Source of the DNA: Hyperoodon ampullatus | Taxonomy: Eukaryota > Chordata > Mammalia > Artiodactyla > Ziphiidae | Reading direction: 5' to 3' | Length of the DNA stretch: 64,000 bases | NCBI GenBank assembly: GCA_949752795.1 | Contig: OX457058.1 | Coordinates: 155,258,353-155,322,352, forward strand | Notes under the pieces: model-generated | The model's database searches: none | What the model was told of the DNA's origin: nothing | What the model saw: only the letters and a program-made list of their open reading frames with translations | Shown here: piece by piece, positions 54,126 to 64,000 of the stretch | How the letters are laid out: each line of letters begins with the position of its first letter | Position numbering within the stretch: position 1 is the first letter of the stretch | Program-made: the position numbers and the translations under genes

Positions 54126-55504
54126 CAGCTACAGCACTGTAGCTGCCAGTAGGGTAAGTGTTGATTGCTTCCTTTCTGTCTTGGTTTTGTTCACATCTAT
54201 AGACTCTGTGACTGCACTCTCCGAGGTACCCAGGGCATCTGCCATTCAGGAAAGGATCAAGGTCAGTGCCTTTAAGCTCCCTGTTTGATCCTGTGATGGC
54301 CATCTGGTCACTACCACTCACTGTTAACCCCGGCGGCCTATTTCCCAGGCCTTAAGGGTATGAGAGGGCTAGCAGGTCACATGGATGGCCATGACCTGTT
54401 TCCCTTGCTGCTTCTTGAATTTACCTGCTTACCCAGGACCTCAGCCCTGCAAAGTTGCTCCATCCCTGACACATGTGGGAGTGCCTGGGGGCAGGGGTCT
54501 TGAACTATCATGTCAGAGCTGGTCTGCAGCCTCAGGGCTCTGCAGCTGTTGCTCTGGCTCCCCTGAGTCCACAGGCTCTTTCCCCCGCCAGGGTCCCCAA
54601 CTGTTTGCCAGTGGATACCACACCCTTCCCAAGATCTCTCTGCAGGGCTGTCCATCCTTTCTCTGAAGCTTTTGAGATGCCAAGGCTGTCCCTGATGCTG
54701 CACTGAAGAATGCCTTGGTGGGGGTAGGGTGAGGACAAGGAATTTCTTTGAATGTACCCTTGGGGTCACACTGAGCTGGGAGGTAGTGTCCTAAAGCCAT
54801 TCTGCATCTGCTCTGATCTCAGCCCTTCTCTTGAGATGTCTCTCTTCACTTTTTATTTCCAGCATCCACCACCGCTGGACTTGAGACCTGGTCCCGTTGA
54901 GGACTGGCTGGGACTAGGTCTGAGAGCCTGTCTAGATTCATCCCTCCTTCCTGACCCTGGGCTTCTGTGGATTGCAAAGTCTCCCAGAAAGATCCTCAGA
55001 CCTCACAAAGAGGCTCTGGCAGGCCTGCCCCTCTGGGCTCCATGCCAAGTCCAGATGCTCAGGCTCAGGCGGGGAGGCCTCATGCCCACATGATCATTCA
55101 CCATTTGCTTGGAGACTATCATGGATCATCTGGCCTTCTCTTTTCCAACTAAATAATCCTGTTTCCCAGAACTGTCCCCTTATACACTTTGTTATACTCT
55201 TCTGATCCTTTCAAGTTCAGCTGGATTTTCTTGTTGTAGGGGCTTAGCTATGGTCCTGGGGACAGTCTGAGCAATGCTGAATAGCATGGGTGGTTGCAGC
55301 ATTTCCTGTATGCCATGTGCTTTGTATTAGGTGATCTTTATGGGGATATGCCCTGGTCGGGGGGCTTCTCTAGAGTCATGGGGTGTTCCTGCTGGTCAGC
55401 AGAACTCTCGCCATCCCTCCTCCCCACCAGCCCAGATGGCTTTTCCTTCCCAGCTAGTTGTAATGCAGGCTCGCCCTGGAGATCTCCCTCATTCCTCTGA
55501 AGGC
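54126..55504. other. Single-copy-looking DNA
   Basis: No repeat recognised; open frames up to 130 codons overlap on both strands and have no domain. Confidence 0.4.
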
Positions 55505-55600
55505 CAGTGGTCAACGTGTGGTCTGAGGACCACCTCTAGGGTCACCTTGGGGTTCTTGTTAAAATGCGGAGTCCTGAGCCCTTCCCAAGCACACCATCAT
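55505..55600. mobile_element. MER5-like hAT fragment
   Basis: 'gtggtcaacgtgtggtctga', 'ttgttaaaatgcggagtcct' and 'gagcccttcccaag'. Confidence 0.65.
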
Positions 55601-55934
55601 TGTATCCATTCAGTGCTTCAGGCACAGTACATGGTGGAAAAGCTTATAAGCTCTTCAGCGGCCTTTGTAAACATTTGAACCCTGAGGAGGAAAAAATACT
55701 GGCCACAATATATAAAAAGAAAATTGAAAAATCAAAATTAATAAATGTTTAATTAAATGTCTAGAAAATGTAGCTATGTCAACTCATCAACCACAAGTCA
55801 ATCCACTCTCTCATAGTTACATATCATTTATATTTATAGTGGGAAGAAAATGGCTTTTAATATGTCCCTTATGAGGCGGGCTGGAGCCATCATAGTAACA
55901 GTACCTGGGGCCTCCTACAGTCTTATGATGGCTC

Positions 55935-56035
55935 TGTCCAGACTCTTTGAAATCTGAATCTCTGGGGTGGGACTGGGAATCTGCATGTTGGGCAGGTTTG
56001 CCAGGTGATTCCCAAGAATGTTGGTCTCCTGGCCT
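55935..56035. mobile_element. MER5-like hAT fragment
   Basis: 'ctgaatctctggggtgggac', 'tgggaatctgcatgttgggc' and 'ccaggtgattccca'. Confidence 0.65.
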
Positions 56036-56087
56036 TCCTGCTGATTGAGAGGATGGTTAATGAGGGACAAGAGCTGTATCCTGGAGG

Positions 56088-56272
56088 GTGGCAGTTCCCA
56101 AACCTAGGTGATCATGAAAACCTCCAAGGAAGTTAAAACTAAAAAACACAGTGACCTGGGCCCACTCCAGGCCTGTTCGATAGGCTCATCTGGGGTGGAG
56201 CCTGGGAATCTACATTTTTAAAAATTCTGGTGGGGGGTGCCTCATGATTAGCTAGATTTGGGAACCACCGGA
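56088..56272. mobile_element. MER5/MER20-like hAT element, nearly complete
   Basis: Both ends are visible as inverted repeats: 'ggcagttcccaaacctagg' and 'tagatttgggaaccacc'. Interior 'ggggtggagcctgggaatct'. Confidence 0.75.
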
Positions 56273-56293
56273 ATTAAGGAAAGGGACCAGACC

Positions 56294-56425
56294 AGTGCAT
56301 CTCAAACTTTGATGTGCACAGAGATCCGCTGGGGGATCCTGTTAAGCCTTGGATTTTGACTCAGCCACTCTTGGTTGACGTCCCAGATTCTGCATTTCTA
56401 ACAAGCTTAGCAGTGCTTCCCCTGC
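56294..56425. mobile_element. MER5-like hAT element
   Basis: 'agtgcatctcaaactttgat', 'gtgcacagagatccgctggg' and 'tctgcatttctaacaagctt'. Confidence 0.75.
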
Positions 56426-57231
56426 CTGTTCACAAACCACATGAGGATTTGAGCATCAAGGACCTGGACTCTGGCCTGCAATCCTGGTTTAGCTACTTAA
56501 CAGATAGGAAAGCTTGAACATTTTAGTAACATGGAAAGCCCTGGAAAAGAGATTGCAATCAGCTGACCCTGAGGGCCTGGAGTTTTATTACAGGCCCCCA
56601 GGGTGGTGAGGTTTGGATGGTTCATTTCCCTCTTCTTGGCTCACCTCTGGATTAGAGCGGATCTCCCCAAGGCCAAGGCCACCCTGTGGATTTCCCAGAT
56701 TTTCCAGAATATAGCCAGGGACTGGTTTGCTCAGCCAGCAGAATCTGACTTGTGGCTTTTATTTTTCTCGTGGCTTTTTATTCCCCAGAGAAACACTTAT
56801 GATATGATTAGATACTGTTCTTCAGAGAGTGGTCCTCTTGGAAATTCTATGAGCTCTCTAGTATCCTTTACCAAATCTCTCTTCTTAAATTAATCCGAGT
56901 GGATTCTGTTGTTTGCAATTAAGAACCCTGACTAATATGTGTGTGGAGGTGCCAGGGATCAAAGCCACAGAAAATGTTAGAAATGGCTGCTCTACCCACC
57001 ACCTGTGCTCAGTCAGGCAGCTGGGAATTTCAAGTTCTTCTTTGTCCTCCCAGTGCCTCTACAATTTATTTCTTCATATATTTTGTGTGTGTGTGTGTTT
57101 TGTCTTGATAATTTAATTGAAAGCCTCTTGAGGACAGGATTGGGTGTTCATTTATATCTTCATTCATTTATTCAGTCAGTCAATACACATTTATTGAATG
57201 TCAACCATGTGCCTGCCAGGTACTAGCTGTC
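56426..57231. other. Unclassified DNA with L2-like tail
   Basis: 57115-57230 has L2-like wording ('cattcatttattcagtcagt', 'catttattgaatgtcaacca'). A short GT run lies at 57084-57098. No gene recognised. Confidence 0.4.
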
Positions 57232-57480
57232 TTAACCTGGGTTTCCCAGAAAGCAGAACTTGAGACAAATAGCATATGTGGGAGTCCTTTATTGAAGGGT
57301 GATCCCAGGGGGCAGGAGTGAGCAACAGGAAAAGCAAAACAAGGAAGGAGGGAGAGACCCAACAAGGGTGTACTAGTGAGGTGGCCACGGCTATGGGTGT
57401 TTGGGTGATAGACACCATGGGACATCTGAGAGGCCATATGAAACATATCCCAGGGCCACCTGTCCAGGGCAGGTAAGGAA
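57232..57480 (-). mobile_element. LTR-like old repeat
   Basis: 'gggtttcccagaaagcagaa' then 'gagtcctttattgaaggg' and 'gatcccagggggcaggag' resembles the 6190 and 30030 copies. Confidence 0.4.
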
Positions 57481-57512
57481 GAAGCATCTATCCATTCACT
57501 TCTATACCCTAT

Positions 57513-57910
57513 GTGTATTAGTTTTCTTGGACCGCCATGACAAATACCACAAAAACAGAAATTTATTCTCTCACAGTTTTGAAGCTGAAAGTCTGAAATC
57601 AAGTTGTTGGCCAGGGCAATTCTCCATCGGAAGGCTCTAGGGAAGCATCTTTTCTTGTTTCTTCTTAGCTTCCAGTGGTTGCTGGCATCCTTAGCTTTCG
57701 TTGGTTTGTAGCTGCATCATTCTAATTTCTGCTTCTATTTCACATGGCCTTCTTCCATCTCTCTCTGTCTGTGTATCTCCAAATCCTTCTTTCCTTATAA
57801 GGAAACTAGCCATTGAATATGGGAACCACTCTATTTAAGTATGTCCTTAACCTAACTTGATTACATCTGCGAAGACCCTATCAGATCACATTTATAGGTA
57901 CTGGGGTGAA
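57513..57910 (-). mobile_element. MLT1-type LTR (ERVL-MaLR)
   Basis: 'tattagttttcttggaccgc', 'gaaatttattctctcacagt', 'gtagctgcatcattctaatt' and 'gattacatctgcgaagaccc' are in antisense MLT1 order. Confidence 0.8.
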
Positions 57911-57924
57911 AGGGAAAAATTCTG

Positions 57925-58790
57925 TTTCTCCCTGGACTCACAGTACTACGCTCAGTACTTCACTTCTGACACCAAATGTGTGGGTGTTTTTTCTCACACC
58001 AAGCAATTCTACAAAACTATCTAGGTGTCCTATAATTTAACTCAACTCTCATACTATCTGCCTGGAGATGGCATTGGATCCCACATAAGCGTTCAGTCCC
58101 CCAGGACTGCTCCCTCTTCAGATGCCAGTCACAAGTCCAGGTTGTCACCAGCTATAAATTGGAGGTTCAGCAGCTATAAATTGGAGGTTCAGATTGGCCA
58201 GCTATAAATTGGAGATTCCTACAACTCCTTCCTTGGGCTCCGTAATGAACTAGAATGGCTCAAAGAACTCAGGAAAACAGATTACTTACTAGATTACCAG
58301 TTTACTATAAAAGGATACTACTCAGGACTAGCCAGATGGAAGAGGTGCACAAGGCAAGGTATGGGGGCGGGGGTGCAGTGTTTTCATGCCCTCTCCAGGC
58401 ACACTACCCTCCAGGAAACTCCAAGAGTTCACCAGTACTTTTGGGATTTTTATGGAGGCTTCATTATTTAGGCATGATTGATTAAATCATTGGCCATCAG
58501 TGATTAACTCAACCGTTAGCCCCTCTCCCTCCCTGGAGGTCTGGGGATGAGTGGGTGGGGCTGAAAGTTCCAACCCTGTAATCACACAGTTGGTTCCCCT
58601 GACAACCAGCCCCCATCCTGAGGCTATCCAGGAGACCCCGGCCACCAGTCATCTCATTAGCATATAAGAAGACACTTAGAACTTGGAAGATTCCAAGGGA
58701 TTTAGGAGCTGTGTGCCAGGAAACCAGGGCCTATGTATTTCTTAGGTCACAGGGGTTAGGACCTCAATATAGCTTTTTGTGGTATGCAGT
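57925..58790 (-). mobile_element. LTR of an old ERV family (inverted copy)
   Basis: Reverse complement matches 60690-61435 in order: 'ggccatcagtgattaactca', 'gaggcttcattatttaggca', 'ttactagattaccagttta'. Full LTR length, with a local triplication at 58149-58217. Probably an ERVL-group LTR; family name uncertain. Confidence 0.7.
58149..58217. repeat. 22-bp unit, three copies
   Basis: Copies at 58149-58170, 58171-58192 and (partial) 58199-58217, unit 'cagctataaattggaggt'. Private to this LTR copy. Confidence 0.93.
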
Positions 58791-59079
58791 TCAACCCACA
58801 ACACCCTGGCTAGACATTCTCCCCAACGTGCTGACTCCACTGTAGTTCCAGGTTGCATTTACATGGGGGCCAAGGCTTGGCATGAGCAGAGGAGCCTTAG
58901 GATGGGAGGTGAGAAGTCTTAGACATGGGCCTAAGGTGAATGGCCCGTCAGGCTGTACCCGTAGGAGCCTATCAGCGGCCACTGAGCTGTTGGCTGCAAT
59001 AGGGGCTAGAATAAGAAGAAAGGCCAAAAGAATTTAGAATGGTGCATACGAGGTGTCCTTACTGATAATGAATATGCTG

Positions 59080-59427
59080 GGAGCTGATATTCAGCCCTTA
59101 CTGTATGCCAGACCCTGTGCCAAATACATTAGAGGAATTTTCTTATTTAAATTTCACAGCAACACTGTGAAGCAGGTGCTATTATCCCCATCTTACTGAT
59201 GAAGAATCTGAAGTTCAAGAGATGTTTCTTACTTAGAGTTAAACCTTCCCTGCTCTAGAATGTAAGCTTCATAGGAACAGAGACTTTGCTCAGTGCTGTA
59301 GCCTCAGCACCTAGAAAAAGTTCTGGTATACAGTTGGTGCTCCATAAATGTTTGCTTACTGTTTAAATGATGGAGCTGGGATTTGAATCCAGGTAGTCTG
59401 ATGCCCAGGCCCATGCCTTTAACCTGA
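59080..59427 (-). mobile_element. MIR SINE split by an L2
   Basis: 59080-59242 ('tactgtatgccagaccctgt', 'tcttactgatgaagaatctg') continues at 59363-59427 ('gctgggatttgaatccaggt'). The L2 fragment lies between. Confidence 0.8.
59243..59362 (+). mobile_element. L2 LINE 3' end inside MIR
   Basis: 'tctagaatgtaagcttcata', 'gcctcagcacctagaaaaag' and 'ggtgctccataaatgtttgc'. Confidence 0.78.
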
Positions 59428-60354
59428 CTTAGAGAATTCGTGATGGTCAAAACAGAGAGATGCCCTTCCTCTCATGAGCTACTACCCCATTCAGGAGACG
59501 AGCCTAAATAAGTAATTCTAAATATTCAGTCCTAGGTTGGCCCTTGCTCAGGTGACAGGCATGCAGTAGGTACTGCATACACATTTGATGGGTTGGTGCT
59601 GGGCTCACATGCCACAGGATTTGCACTTTCTGCCCAGTCTGGCCCATCTCCAGCAATTGCACTTTGGTCTCTTCTGCAAAGGCCAGGCTTTGCCTGCCAG
59701 ATGCATTTCATGACACTAATAAACATTCACACCTACCTGGAGCATTCAGACAGAAAATGGAGCCTAAAAGCTCCATGCAGTAATGTGCTTCCCCTCCTGC
59801 AAGCTGGGGGAACATTAACTGAAACGCATATGCTACGGAAACTGGCTGCATCGTTATTGGAACTGATGCACACTCACTCCAACCAATCTATTTTTATTTG
59901 AAGCACTTACGTTGCATGAAACCGAGCAAATAACTACAGTCAATAGAGATGTATTTGTTTTTATTTAAACTCATGAATGTGCTAACGCCAATAAAGATTT
60001 TTTTTCCCTCTGAAATGTGAGACATGTATGGAGGAGATGGAAATTTACACATCCATCAAGACACGAAGGCCCATTTTCTCAGAAACCATTTTTTGAATTG
60101 CCAGTGATTTATGGTGGCAGACTGAAGACCGAGTTGGTGAGGCTGGGAGAAGGAGAGGGAAAAAACCCATCAATGTAGTTAATTTATTTCACTCCATTTA
60201 AAGAGCAGAGGGCTTAAGACTGGAGAGTGGAGGGCAGAGATAGGGTACACGAGTGAGAGTTGGATTCTAGGAATAAGAAAGCAGTTGGATCCTCATTGTC
60301 CTCGTTTTTGTTCAAATATACTTTGGGAATTTGGCAATCAGATGGGATGGTGAG
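59428..60354. other. Single-copy-looking DNA
   Basis: 59880-60130 is AT-rich, repeat-free and motif-dense ('gcacttacgttgcatgaaac', 'ctaacgccaataaagatt'). A possible conserved non-coding stretch; no gene recognised. Confidence 0.35.
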
Positions 60355-60455
60355 AATAGCCTGGCTTTAGAAGACCTAGATTTGCTACTATCTAGTCATG
60401 TCACTGTGACATGGGTCTTGGGCTGCCTCATCTGTAAATGGGACATTAATATTGG
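60355..60455 (+). mobile_element. MIR SINE fragment
   Basis: 'ggctttagaagacctagatt', 'ctagtcatgtcactgtgaca' and 'ctcatctgtaaatgggacat'. Confidence 0.7.
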
Positions 60456-60457
60456 CC

Positions 60458-60615
60458 TAGCTTGATGCTTAAGAGCACAGATTCTCCAGAGCCAGACTTT
60501 TGGACTTAAATCCTGGCTCTGGCTCTCCTACTTATAACTGTGTGACCTGGGCAAGTTACTTTACCTCTCTAGGTTCTGGTTTCCTCCTTGATCTGTGAGA
60601 AGATGCTAATACTAC
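60458..60615 (+). mobile_element. MIR SINE
   Basis: A second sense MIR directly after the first: 'gcttaagagcacagattctc', 'taactgtgtgacctgggcaa', 'gttactttacctctctaggt'. Confidence 0.85.
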
Positions 60616-60689
60616 AGACCTGTGATATTGTGATTTATAACAAGAAGTATGTATTTGATCTTTGTCCCATTTCTGACAGAGAACTCCTA

Positions 60690-61435
60690 AAACCCTTGGA
60701 AATTCCTATGTGACAAGAGCTGTCTTTTGAAAGGTGTCTTTCAAAGGTGTCTTTAGAAAGGTGTCTTTTGTTATGTTAATAGGGTGACTTTTGGAAAGCC
60801 CCTAGGCTGTTGCCAGGAGACCCAGCCACGTGATTGGAGGTGTGAACTTTCAGTCTTACTTCCTGACCTCTGGGAGGTGAGAGGGGCTAGAGGTCGAGTT
60901 AATCATCAATGGCCAATGATTTAATTAACCATGCCTATGTAATGAAGCCTCCATTAAAACTCTGAAGTATGGAGTTTGGAGAGTTTCTGGGTTGGTGAAC
61001 ACATGGAGGTGCTGGGAGCATGGCGTGCCTGGAGACACATGGGAGCTCTGTGCCCTTTCCCCGTACCTTGTCCTAAGCATCTCTTCTGTCTGACTGTCCC
61101 TGAGTTGTATCCTTTCATAATAAACTGACAACCTAATAAGTAAAATGTTTCTCTGAGTTCTGTGAGCCCTCTAGAAAGTTCATCAAAATGAAGGAGGAGG
61201 CAGTGGGAGCTTCCAATCCATAACAGGTTGGTCAGAAACCCAGGTGACACCTGGGCTTGCAACTGGTGTCTGAAACTGGGGGAGGAGGGAGCAGTTTTGT
61301 AGGATGGAGCACTTCACCTGTGGGACCTGACGCTGTCTCCTGGTAGATAGTGTCAGGATGGAGTTGAATGTGAGGGCACCCAGCTGGGGTCAATTACTTG
61401 ATGTGGGGAAAGATCCCACACATTGTCAGGGGGGC
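60690..61435 (+). mobile_element. LTR of an old ERV family (sense copy)
   Basis: Contains 'atcaatggccaatgatttaa', 'tatgtaatgaagcctccatt', AATAAA at 61119-61124, then 'gttctgtgagccctctagaa' and 'gacgctgtctcctggtagat'. Same family as 57925-58790 in opposite orientation. No provirus interior between them is recognised. Confidence 0.7.
60730..60770 (+). repeat. Short tandem 'aaaggtgtctt' units
   Basis: Three near-identical 'aaaggtgtctttt/c' units in about 40 bp, near the 5' end of the LTR. Confidence 0.85.
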
Positions 61436-61444
61436 CCAGAATCT

Positions 61445-61945
61445 TACCACTGAAGGGGAGAAAATTTGCCACCCTGAAATGTTTCCCTCTGGCGTGAGGA
61501 TTATTTTAGGCTGATTATTTTTAAGAAACACAAGACTCAGGAAGTTTTTCTTTATACCTCCCCCTTAACTGCCTAAAAGAACTTAGATAGGGAGCCTGCA
61601 CCAGAAAGAGAGCTATCACCAAAGATAACTTTGTTTTACATAAGGAAGACTTCTCGGATTGGCAAGGCAGACATTTGTTTACCAAACATTTGCTCTTCCC
61701 ATCTTCCTGTGAATTGTTTTCCGCCCCCTTTGAAGTCCCAGACCCCTACCACCTTTTCCTTAGCTCAGAATAGCACATAAGCCTCAATTGCCTGACTGTC
61801 CTTTAGGCTTCATAGTCTTATGGAGCCCTGTACATATGAAATTAGATTTGATTTTCTCCTGTTAATCTGTCTCATGTGAATTTAATTATGAGACCAGCCA
61901 GAAGAACCATTAAGGGTAGAGGAAAATTTTTCCTCCCCAACAATA
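61445..61945 (+). mobile_element. ERV LTR, different family
   Basis: 'accctgaaatgtttccctct', 'aagactcaggaagttttt', then 'tctcctgttaatctgtctca', 'gaccagccagaagaacc' and the terminal 'aaatttttcctccccaaca' are typical of a class I-like LTR end. Boundaries approximate; TSD not resolved. Confidence 0.6.
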
Positions 61946-62102
61946 CCTGACAGTCTTGTTTTAAAGAAGTAATGCGTGTAAAGGACTTAGAACAGGGTCT
62001 GTTACGTGACAAGCACTTGAGTAGCTCTTTTCATCAGGAGAGCTGGAAAGGCAAGTTAAAAAGTATTTAGTCCAGAGCCCTTCATTTTACAGATGACAAT
62101 TC

Positions 62103-62550
62103 TGTATTAGTTTCCTATTGCTACTGTAACAAATGACCACAACACACGTGGCTTAAAATAACACACATTTATCCTCTTAGAGGTCTGGATGTCAGAAGTC
62201 CGAAATAAGTCTTTCAGAGATAAAATCGAGGTGTCCGCAGGTTCCAGGGGAGGACCTATTCCTCGCCTCTTTCAAGGCCATCCACATTCTTTGGCTTGTG
62301 ACTGCACCACAGCAATCTCTGCTTCTATTGTCACATTGTCTTCTCTTTCTGAGCTCCTGCCTCCCTTTCATAAGCATCTTGTGATTTCATCAGGCCCACC
62401 TGGATAATGCAGAAAAATCTCCCATCTCAAGATCCTTTACTTACTTGCACAGTCCGTTTTACCATGCAAGGTAACACATTCACAGGTTCTGGGAATTAGG
62501 GTGTGGACCTCTTTGGGGGAGGTGGGAATACAATATTCAGCCTTCCACAA
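62103..62550 (-). mobile_element. MLT1-type LTR (ERVL-MaLR)
   Basis: 'ttagtttcctattgctactg', 'gatgtcagaagtccgaaata', 'tggcttgtgactgcaccaca' and 'acattcacaggttctgggaa' are in antisense MLT1 order, ending 'tattcagccttccacaa'. Confidence 0.82.
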
Positions 62551-63064
62551 GTCCCAAGGTCACATAGCTGGTTAGCAGCATGGACTGGTTTTGAGCAAGA
62601 GATTTCTGGCTGCAAATGCTCTTTTCATGTCCTGGTGCTGCCTTGGCTCTTGAAATGACCTGGTGACTGCCCTGCAGGCACCTGGCCGGCAAGACTCCTC
62701 TTCCTCAAATGTCTGAGGTTTTCTCTCAGAGGAGTGGCTCCTATACCAGGTTACCACTTTCCCACTCAGAGAATTCCTAGCCCAGCAAGGCTGTAGGACC
62801 TACTGAAGCTGCTGTATGGAGCTTCTTGAGGGTATATTCCCCAAGTGGCCTGCCAGCTGGGGCCTTGGAGCCTGAGGTGGGTAGGTTGGATCCAGAGTTT
62901 GGCTGGTGTGGAGCTGGGGCCCTGCCATGATGCACCCAGGGTGTGGAGGGTGGGTGCTGTGGAAGAAGAGCTCACTCAGCCTGGGCCTAGTGGGTCAAAG
63001 AGTGGCTGGAGGGTGAAGATGAACCACAAGGAGGCTCTGGAAGATAAGAGTTCACTGAGTTCTT
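62551..63064. other. Unclassified DNA
   Basis: No feature recognised. Confidence 0.4.
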
Positions 63065-63074
63065 TAGAGTAGTC

Positions 63075-63284
63075 TTTTTTTTTTTTTTTTGCGGTACGCG
63101 GGCCTCTCAATGTTGTGGCCTCTCCCGTTGTGAAGCACAGGCTCTGAACGCGCAGGCCCAGCGGCCATGGCTCACGGACCTAGCCGCTCCGCGGCATGTG
63201 GGATCTTCCCGGACCGGGGCGTGAACCCATGTCCCCTGCATCGACAGGCGGACTCTCAACCACTGTGCCACCAGGGAATCCCCC
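63075..63284 (-). mobile_element. CHR-1-type SINE
   Basis: The 10-bp TSD TAGAGTAGTC is at 63065-63074 and 63285-63294. The terminal block reads 'ccagggaatcccc', a G-to-A change from the usual 'agggaagccc'. Confidence 0.92.
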
Positions 63285-63324
63285 TAGAGTAGTCATTTCT
63301 AAACTTTATCAGCTGTGGCTTTTT

Positions 63325-64000
63325 TTCAAGGCACATCCATTAGAGTGGCTACTATAAAAAAACAAAGAAAATGACATGTTGGTAAAGATGTGGAGAAATT
63401 GGAACACTTGTACACTGTTGGTGGGAATGTAAAATGGTATAGCTGCTGTAAAAACGGTATATCAGTTCCTCAAAAAATTAAACATAGAACTACCATATGA
63501 TCCAGCAATTCCACTTCTGGGTATATATCCCGAAGAATTGAAAGCAGGGACACAAATACCTGTACACACATGTTCATAGCAACATTCTTCACAGTGGCTA
63601 AACGGTGGAAGCAACCCGAGCGACCATCAATGGATGACTGGATAAACAAAATGTGGTGTATACATACAACAGAATATTATTCATTCTTTAAAAAGGGAGG
63701 AGGGATTCCCTGGTGGCGCAGTGGTTGAGAGTCCGCCTGCCGATGCGGGGGACACGGGTTCGTGCCCCGGTCCGGGAGGATCCCACATGCCGCGGAGTGG
63801 CTGGGCCCGTGAGCCATGGCCACTGAGCCTGTGCATCCGGAGCCTGTGCTCCGCAATGGGAGAGGCCGCCACGGTGAGAGGCCCGCGTACTGCAAAAAAA
63901 AAAAAAGGGGGGGGAGGAAATTCTGACACTTGCTGCAACATGGATGAACCTTGAGGACATCATGCTAAGTAGAATAAGCCAGTCCCAAGAATACAAATAC
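63325..64000 (+). mobile_element. LINE-1 ORF2 end, runs off the window
   Basis: Sense, diverged ORF2 C-terminal region: 'tacactgttggtgggaatgt', 'accatatgatccagcaattc', 'gaaagcagggacacaaatac'. Interrupted by a SINE; continues to the last base. Confidence 0.8.
63702..63911 (+). mobile_element. CHR-1-type SINE inside LINE-1
   Basis: A box 'tggcgcagtgg' at 63714-63724 and B-box region 'ggttcgtgccc' at 63757-63767, both intact; A12-G9 tail region. Short TSD 'gggagga' at 63695-63701 and 63912-63918, helped by the LINE-1 reading across it. Confidence 0.9.

Overview
The window looks like non-coding mammalian nuclear DNA from a cetacean (whale or dolphin). The main evidence is thirteen copies of a roughly 200-bp tRNA-derived SINE of the CHR-1 type. 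Its head reads 'ttccctggtggcgcagtgg' and its tail ends in a poly(A) run; many copies are little diverged and most have intact target-site duplications (TSDs). Also present are five longer CHR-2-type SINEs, two short relatives, LINE-1 copies with the cetartiodactyl type of 3' end, and the mammalian-wide MIR, L2, MLT1, Tigger and hAT fossils. Family names come from recall of consensus sequences; no database was searched. I found no recognisable functional protein-coding gene, rRNA or intact tRNA gene. Most long open frames lie in SINEs, LINE-1 or chance frames, so this is probably intergenic or intronic sequence. Layout: 0-5 kb holds old L2, MIR and MLT1 fossils, a 672-bp solo retroviral LTR with a tRNA-Glu-like 3' end inserted in an MLT1A-type LTR (3109-3780), and an internally deleted Tigger element. 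5-13 kb is a layered retroelement stack: an old minus-strand LINE-1 (7375-12930) was invaded by a Tigger element, an MLT1 LTR, a younger LINE-1, a full-length processed pseudogene of the cell-cycle kinase CDK1 (11465-12750, minus) and several SINEs. Six minus-strand SINEs lie in 4 kb here. 13-34 kb mixes MIR/L2/hAT fossils, six SINEs and unclassified single-copy-looking DNA. 34-41 kb has a very short LINE-1 insertion, a (TG)32 microsatellite, an MLT1 LTR split by a LINE-1 and two or three stretches that look like candidate non-coding regulatory DNA. 41.9-44.3 kb is a LINE-1 whose 5' half is inverted, flanked by a 13-bp TSD: a textbook twin-primed insertion. 44-57 kb is mostly old repeats and unclassified DNA, with a cluster of four hAT-type fragments at 55.5-56.4 kb. 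57-62.5 kb is LTR-rich and includes two copies of one LTR family in opposite orientation. The right edge (63.1-64 kb) has two oppositely oriented SINEs, one of them inside a LINE-1 that runs off the window. No genes act together here. The interest lies in the insertion stratigraphy, atypical insertions (twin-primed, 3'-truncated, deletion-associated), the LTR with the tRNA-like segment, and a few unverified candidate regulatory stretches.
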